64,000 nucleotides of DNA from M3007 sp032115775 (lineage in GTDB: Bacteria; Bacteroidota; Bacteroidia; Chitinophagales; Saprospiraceae), in assembly GCA_032115775.1 (NCBI GenBank), contig JAUMBL010000058.1:1-64000 (forward strand). Reading direction: 5' to 3'. Below are positions 61,525 to 64,000 of this stretch, piece by piece. Each line of letters begins with the position of its first letter. Position 1 is the first letter of the stretch. A program made the position numbers and the translations under genes. The notes below the pieces were generated by a model that was not told the DNA's origin, did no database searches, and saw only the letters and a program-made list of their open reading frames with translations.

Positions 61525-62919
61525 GTGGCAACCTACCTCCTCCGACGCATCCTGCTCGCAGTACCCACTGCGCTGCTCATCTCGCTGGCTGTGTTCGGCC
61601 TAAGCAAGTGCGCGCCTTACGACCCGGTGTACGCGATTTTCGGCGACAATCCTGGTTTGAGCCTGGATCCGATCGCCGCCGGCGAATCCTATCGGACAAA
61701 AATCCGCCAAATCGGACAGGATTACCCGGCCTTTTACTTTGCCGTCGAGCCGGCTTCTTTCCCCGATTCTCTCCACCGCATCTACCCGCCCGAACGCCGC
61801 GAACGTCTGCGCCGCCTTACCGCGCATACCGGTAACTGGGACGCCGTGGATCAGTACGAAAAATCGCTGTCGGCGCTCGCCCGCGCATTGGAACAACTGC
61901 CGGACTCGGCAGCCCCCAAAACAATGCTCCGCGCCCAATTCAAAAACCTGGCCGACAGTCGGCAGCCGGAAACAATAGATTCGTTGCTTCAACATTTCGA
62001 CCGCGCGGCAGCCGGAACGCCGCTCGCAACAAGCGCCGCCGATCTGCGCCAACGCGCCGACGCCCTGCTCCAATCTGCCGCTACCCCACGCCAATACTTG
62101 CCCGTCTTCCGCTGGTACGGACTGCAAAATCAATACCAGCGCTGGATCAGCGGCTTTTTTACCGGCGAACTGGGGCGCACGATCTACGGCAAACCCGTGT
62201 GGGAAGAATTGCGCCCCCGCTTGTACACGACGTTGGTCATCAATGGGTTCGCGCTGCTGCTCGCATTCGCGCTCGCGCTCCCGCTGGGCGTACGCATGGC
62301 CCGATCGTACAACCGGTTCTTCGACCGATACGCCGGCCTGACGCTCCTGTTCGTACACGCGATCCCCGTGTTCTGGCTGGGCAGCCTGCTGTTGCTATTC
62401 CTGGCCACGCCCGGACAAGGCCTTTACCTCTTCAAATCCACTTACCTGGAAATCTGGAACAGTAAACGCATGGGGTTCGGCTATTACCTGCTATACAACG
62501 CCCCCAAATTCGTCTTGCCGGTGCTGACCATCGCCCTCCACGCGCTCGCCCTGCTCACCCTCCAGATGCGCAGCGCCATGCTCGGCGTCTTGCAGGCGGA
62601 TTATATCCGCACCGCCCGCGCCAAAGGCCTGCCGGAATCGGCGGTGCATTGGCGCCATGCCTTCCCCAACGCCATATTCCCTATTATCACGCTACTTTCA
62701 GGGGTTTTACCCGCACTTTTCGCCGGATCGCTGGTCATCGAGTACCTTTTTCAGACGCCCGGCATGGGCGTCAAAGCCCAGGAAGCGTTTGTCAGCCGCG
62801 ACTATCCCGTGCTCTTTGCCATCCTGATGATCGCCGCCTTCCTGACCGTACTCGGCAATCTGCTCGCCGATTTGTTGTATGCCTGGGCGGATCCGCGCGT
62901 GCGCTTTACGCGAAAATAA
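61525..62919 (+). CDS. ABC transporter permease, DppB/OppB type
   Basis: This 464-residue inner-membrane protein is one half of the channel of a peptide/nickel-type ABC importer. The N-terminal helix (LLRRILLAVPTALLISLAVFGLSKCAP) is followed by about 160 residues of non-membrane sequence (about 40-205), much longer than in proteobacterial DppB. Five or so helices follow, with the coupling-loop signature LQADYIRTARAKGLPESAVHWRHAFPNAIFP near 355-385. The start is GTG 61525, 3 nt after a near-consensus -7 box (TACTTTCG, 61514-61521). The second permease, ATPase and binding protein are not in this window. Confidence 0.9.
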   Translation: MATYLLRRILLAVPTALLISLAVFGLSKCAPYDPVYAIFGDNPGLSLDPIAAGESYRTKIRQIGQDYPAFYFAVEPASFPDSLHRIYPPERRERLRRLTAHTGNWDAVDQYEKSLSALARALEQLPDSAAPKTMLRAQFKNLADSRQPETIDSLLQHFDRAAAGTPLATSAADLRQRADALLQSAATPRQYLPVFRWYGLQNQYQRWISGFFTGELGRTIYGKPVWEELRPRLYTTLVINGFALLLAFALALPLGVRMARSYNRFFDRYAGLTLLFVHAIPVFWLGSLLLLFLATPGQGLYLFKSTYLEIWNSKRMGFGYYLLYNAPKFVLPVLTIALHALALLTLQMRSAMLGVLQADYIRTARAKGLPESAVHWRHAFPNAIFPIITLLSGVLPALFAGSLVIEYLFQTPGMGVKAQEAFVSRDYPVLFAILMIAAFLTVLGNLLADLLYAWADPRVRFTRK

Positions 62920-62932
62920 GGCCGCGCCGCCG

Positions 62933-62940
62933 TACCTTTG
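62933..62940 (+). promoter_or_regulatory. -7 box (TACCTTTG) of the DUF4293 gene
   Basis: TACCTTTG matches TAnnTTTG, 43 nt before ATG 62984. It begins 13 nt after the permease stop. No clear -33 box is seen. Confidence 0.5.
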
Positions 62941-62983
62941 CGCCGCGTCCAATCATTGCTCACCATCAAACGATTTAAAAAAT

Positions 62984-63433
62984 ATGATACAGCGCGTTCA
63001 AACCCTGTTTTTCACCGTCGCCGCCGGCGTCCTGTTCGGACAATTCGGCGTGCCGTATCTGCAGACTTCGCCCGGTAATCCCGCCACGACGCTGGCGGTT
63101 CTCGCTGATGGCACGCTCAACCCCACGGACAACTACGGATTGCTCGGCCTCACCCTACTGGGCGGCGGCATTGCCGTCGGCGCCATCTTTTTATTCAAAA
63201 ACCGCACCCTGCAAGCCAAACTGGCCGGCGGGGGTATCCTCGTCAGCATTTTTCTGCTGGCGCTGACTGCGCTGGTCACAAAAACAACCTGGGATGCCGT
63301 ACCGGAAGGGGGGGAAGCGACATTGGGCGCCGGAATAGCAGCGCCGCTAATCGCACTGGCCAATTTCTGGCTGGCCTGGAGAAATATTCGGAAAGATGAA
63401 GCGCTGGTGCGGTCTATGGATCGCCTGCGATAA
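62984..63433 (+). CDS. DUF4293 family membrane protein
   Basis: The 149-residue protein has four hydrophobic segments (MIQRVQTLFFTVAAGVLFGQF, GLLGLTLLGGGIAVGAIFLF, LAGGGILVSIFLLALTALV, GAGIAAPLIALANFWLAWRNIRKDE) and matches the Bacteroidota-specific DUF4293 family, which starts MIQRVQT and ends with a helix followed by RKDEALVRSMDRLR. Its function is unknown. The frame opens at 62879 inside the permease; the ATG at 62984 is the family start. Confidence 0.9.
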   Translation: MIQRVQTLFFTVAAGVLFGQFGVPYLQTSPGNPATTLAVLADGTLNPTDNYGLLGLTLLGGGIAVGAIFLFKNRTLQAKLAGGGILVSIFLLALTALVTKTTWDAVPEGGEATLGAGIAAPLIALANFWLAWRNIRKDEALVRSMDRLR

Positions 63434-63451
63434 ATGGAGGAAATAAAACGT

Positions 63452-63509
63452 AATTGCGGGTTATTTCTTGAAAGACCAAATTGATACTTTCAAGAACTAA
63501 CCCGCAATT
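63452..63509. terminator. Long hairpin after the DUF4293 gene
   Basis: AATTGCGGGTTA.TTTCTTGAAAG (63452-63474) pairs with CTTTCAAGAA.CTAACCCGCAATT (63487-63509), about 22 bp with a mismatch. It lies between convergent transcripts and could serve both; there is no T-run. Confidence 0.6.
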
Positions 63510-63526
63510 CCAAATATCCAGTTAAA

Positions 63527-63595
63527 TCACGCTTCTTTGAGCATGCGGGTACCAAAAACAAGGAGAACGAGCAGAAGGATAGATACGATAAGCAT
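63527..63595 (-). CDS. Possible short or decayed membrane peptide gene
   Basis: ATG 63595 to TGA 63527 encodes 22 residues, MLIVSILLLVLLVFGTRMLKE plus A, a single membrane helix. The same frame stays open upstream for about 25 more codons (KHRKISGQKLISEPNFFIKKFNP) with no start codon, and another frame before it reads STGYFGIVLAII. This looks like a small membrane protein broken by a one- or two-base change near 63668. It lies downstream of the symporter on the same strand. Confidence 0.3.
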   Translation of the reverse strand: MLIVSILLLVLLVFGTRMLKEA

Positions 63596-63705
63596 CGGAT
63601 TAAATTTTTTGATGAAAAAATTGGGTTCAGAGATCAGCTTTTGCCCTGAAATCTTTCGATGCTTATATAATGGCTAAAACAATGCCAAAGTATCCAGTAG
63701 AAGTG

Positions 63706-64000
63706 TTAAAATTTTCTAAAAAATTTCTCAAACAGAAAACTGATTGTCATTACAAGGCTGCAACCCAACGGGTTATACCATAAGTAAGCGTCGCGATCCA
63801 CGAAGAAAAAAAGATAAAAAATAATCGCCTGGGTGATGACGGCGGCATAAAACACGGCGCGCGCACCGACCTGCTTGAGGAAGAACGCGGTGAAAAAGAT
63901 ACCGAGGATGGTTCCGTAGAAGACGGATCCGATCATATTAACGGCCTGGATCAGATTTTCGAACAGGTTGGCGTAGGTAGCGAACACCATGATAAATACG
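63706..64000 (-). CDS. Sodium/solute symporter, C-terminal end only
   Basis: The visible part is at least 95 residues at the C-terminus of an SSS-family symporter: VFATYANLFENLIQAVNMIGSVFYGTILGIFFTAFFLKQVGARAVFYAAVITQAIIFYLFFF, then YLWYNPLGCSLVMTISFLFEKFFRKF. Three hydrophobic helices are visible. The start lies beyond the window. It is a different protein from the symporter at 10.5 kb. The substrate cannot be judged from this part. Confidence 0.8.
   Translation of the reverse strand, partial: VFIMVFATYANLFENLIQAVNMIGSVFYGTILGIFFTAFFLKQVGARAVFYAAVITQAIIFYLFFFVDRDAYLWYNPLGCSLVMTISFLFEKFFRKF

Overview
The window looks like a chromosomal segment of a Bacteroidota bacterium, most plausibly a Saprospirales-type organism (inference from gene content; no 16S is present). 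Pointers are the giant SprA/Sov outer-membrane protein of the type IX secretion system (T9SS), at least five exported proteins with T9SS C-terminal sorting domains (types A and B), a SusC/SusD pair, a DUF4293 protein, and repeated TAnnTTTG promoter boxes. Base composition is roughly 55% G+C, apart from a visibly AT-richer gene at 28.8-30.1 kb.

Layout. 0-10 kb: end of a family 2 glycosyltransferase, a broken DUF4143-type ATPase, a polyprenyl diphosphate synthase divergent from panC, a small lipoprotein plus aroA, an exported protein, an Atg22/UMF1-like MFS carrier and an acyl-CoA synthetase. 10-13.6 kb: tRNA-Cys, a sodium/solute symporter and an amidohydrolase. 13.6-22 kb: sprA and ribosomal protein L25. 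22-31.4 kb: a TonB-dependent receptor with an upstream exported partner that contains a 1341-bp tandem duplication, an AT-rich exported protein and a secreted lipase-like hydrolase. 31.4-36 kb: transketolase, a sensor kinase, an AhpD-like protein and a small lipoprotein. 36-53.4 kb: a polysaccharide utilisation locus (PUL) with an AraC regulator divergent from susC, susD, a secreted protein with an unfamiliar helical domain, a five-LamG secreted protein, a GH130 glycoside phosphorylase, an MFS carrier and a lipoprotein paralogue of the unfamiliar domain. 53.5-64 kb: an ALDH7-type dehydrogenase, a Uma2 protein, an MBL hydrolase, two T9SS type B proteins, an ABC permease, DUF4293 and the end of a second symporter.

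How they fit. SprA is the translocon through which CTD-bearing proteins leave the cell, so the exported products at 25.5, 41.9, 45.1, 56.9 and 58.9 kb are its likely clients. In the PUL, the LamG proteins would hold a glycan at the surface, SusCD would import oligosaccharides, and GH130 with the adjacent MFS carrier would handle beta-mannosides inside. The paired proteins at 41.9 and 51.7 kb share a domain I cannot assign and are the best candidates here for an undescribed enzyme family.

The least explained signal is in the intergenic DNA. At least five loci carry one family of palindromes ending in GTAACTAC...GTAGTTAC, several with flanking direct repeats and with paired changes in both arms. 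Two convergent gene junctions carry a second, composite double hairpin whose outer stem differs completely between copies yet stays paired. A third, 162-bp palindrome lies upstream of rplY. These look like non-autonomous mobile or structured elements; no transposase is visible in the window.
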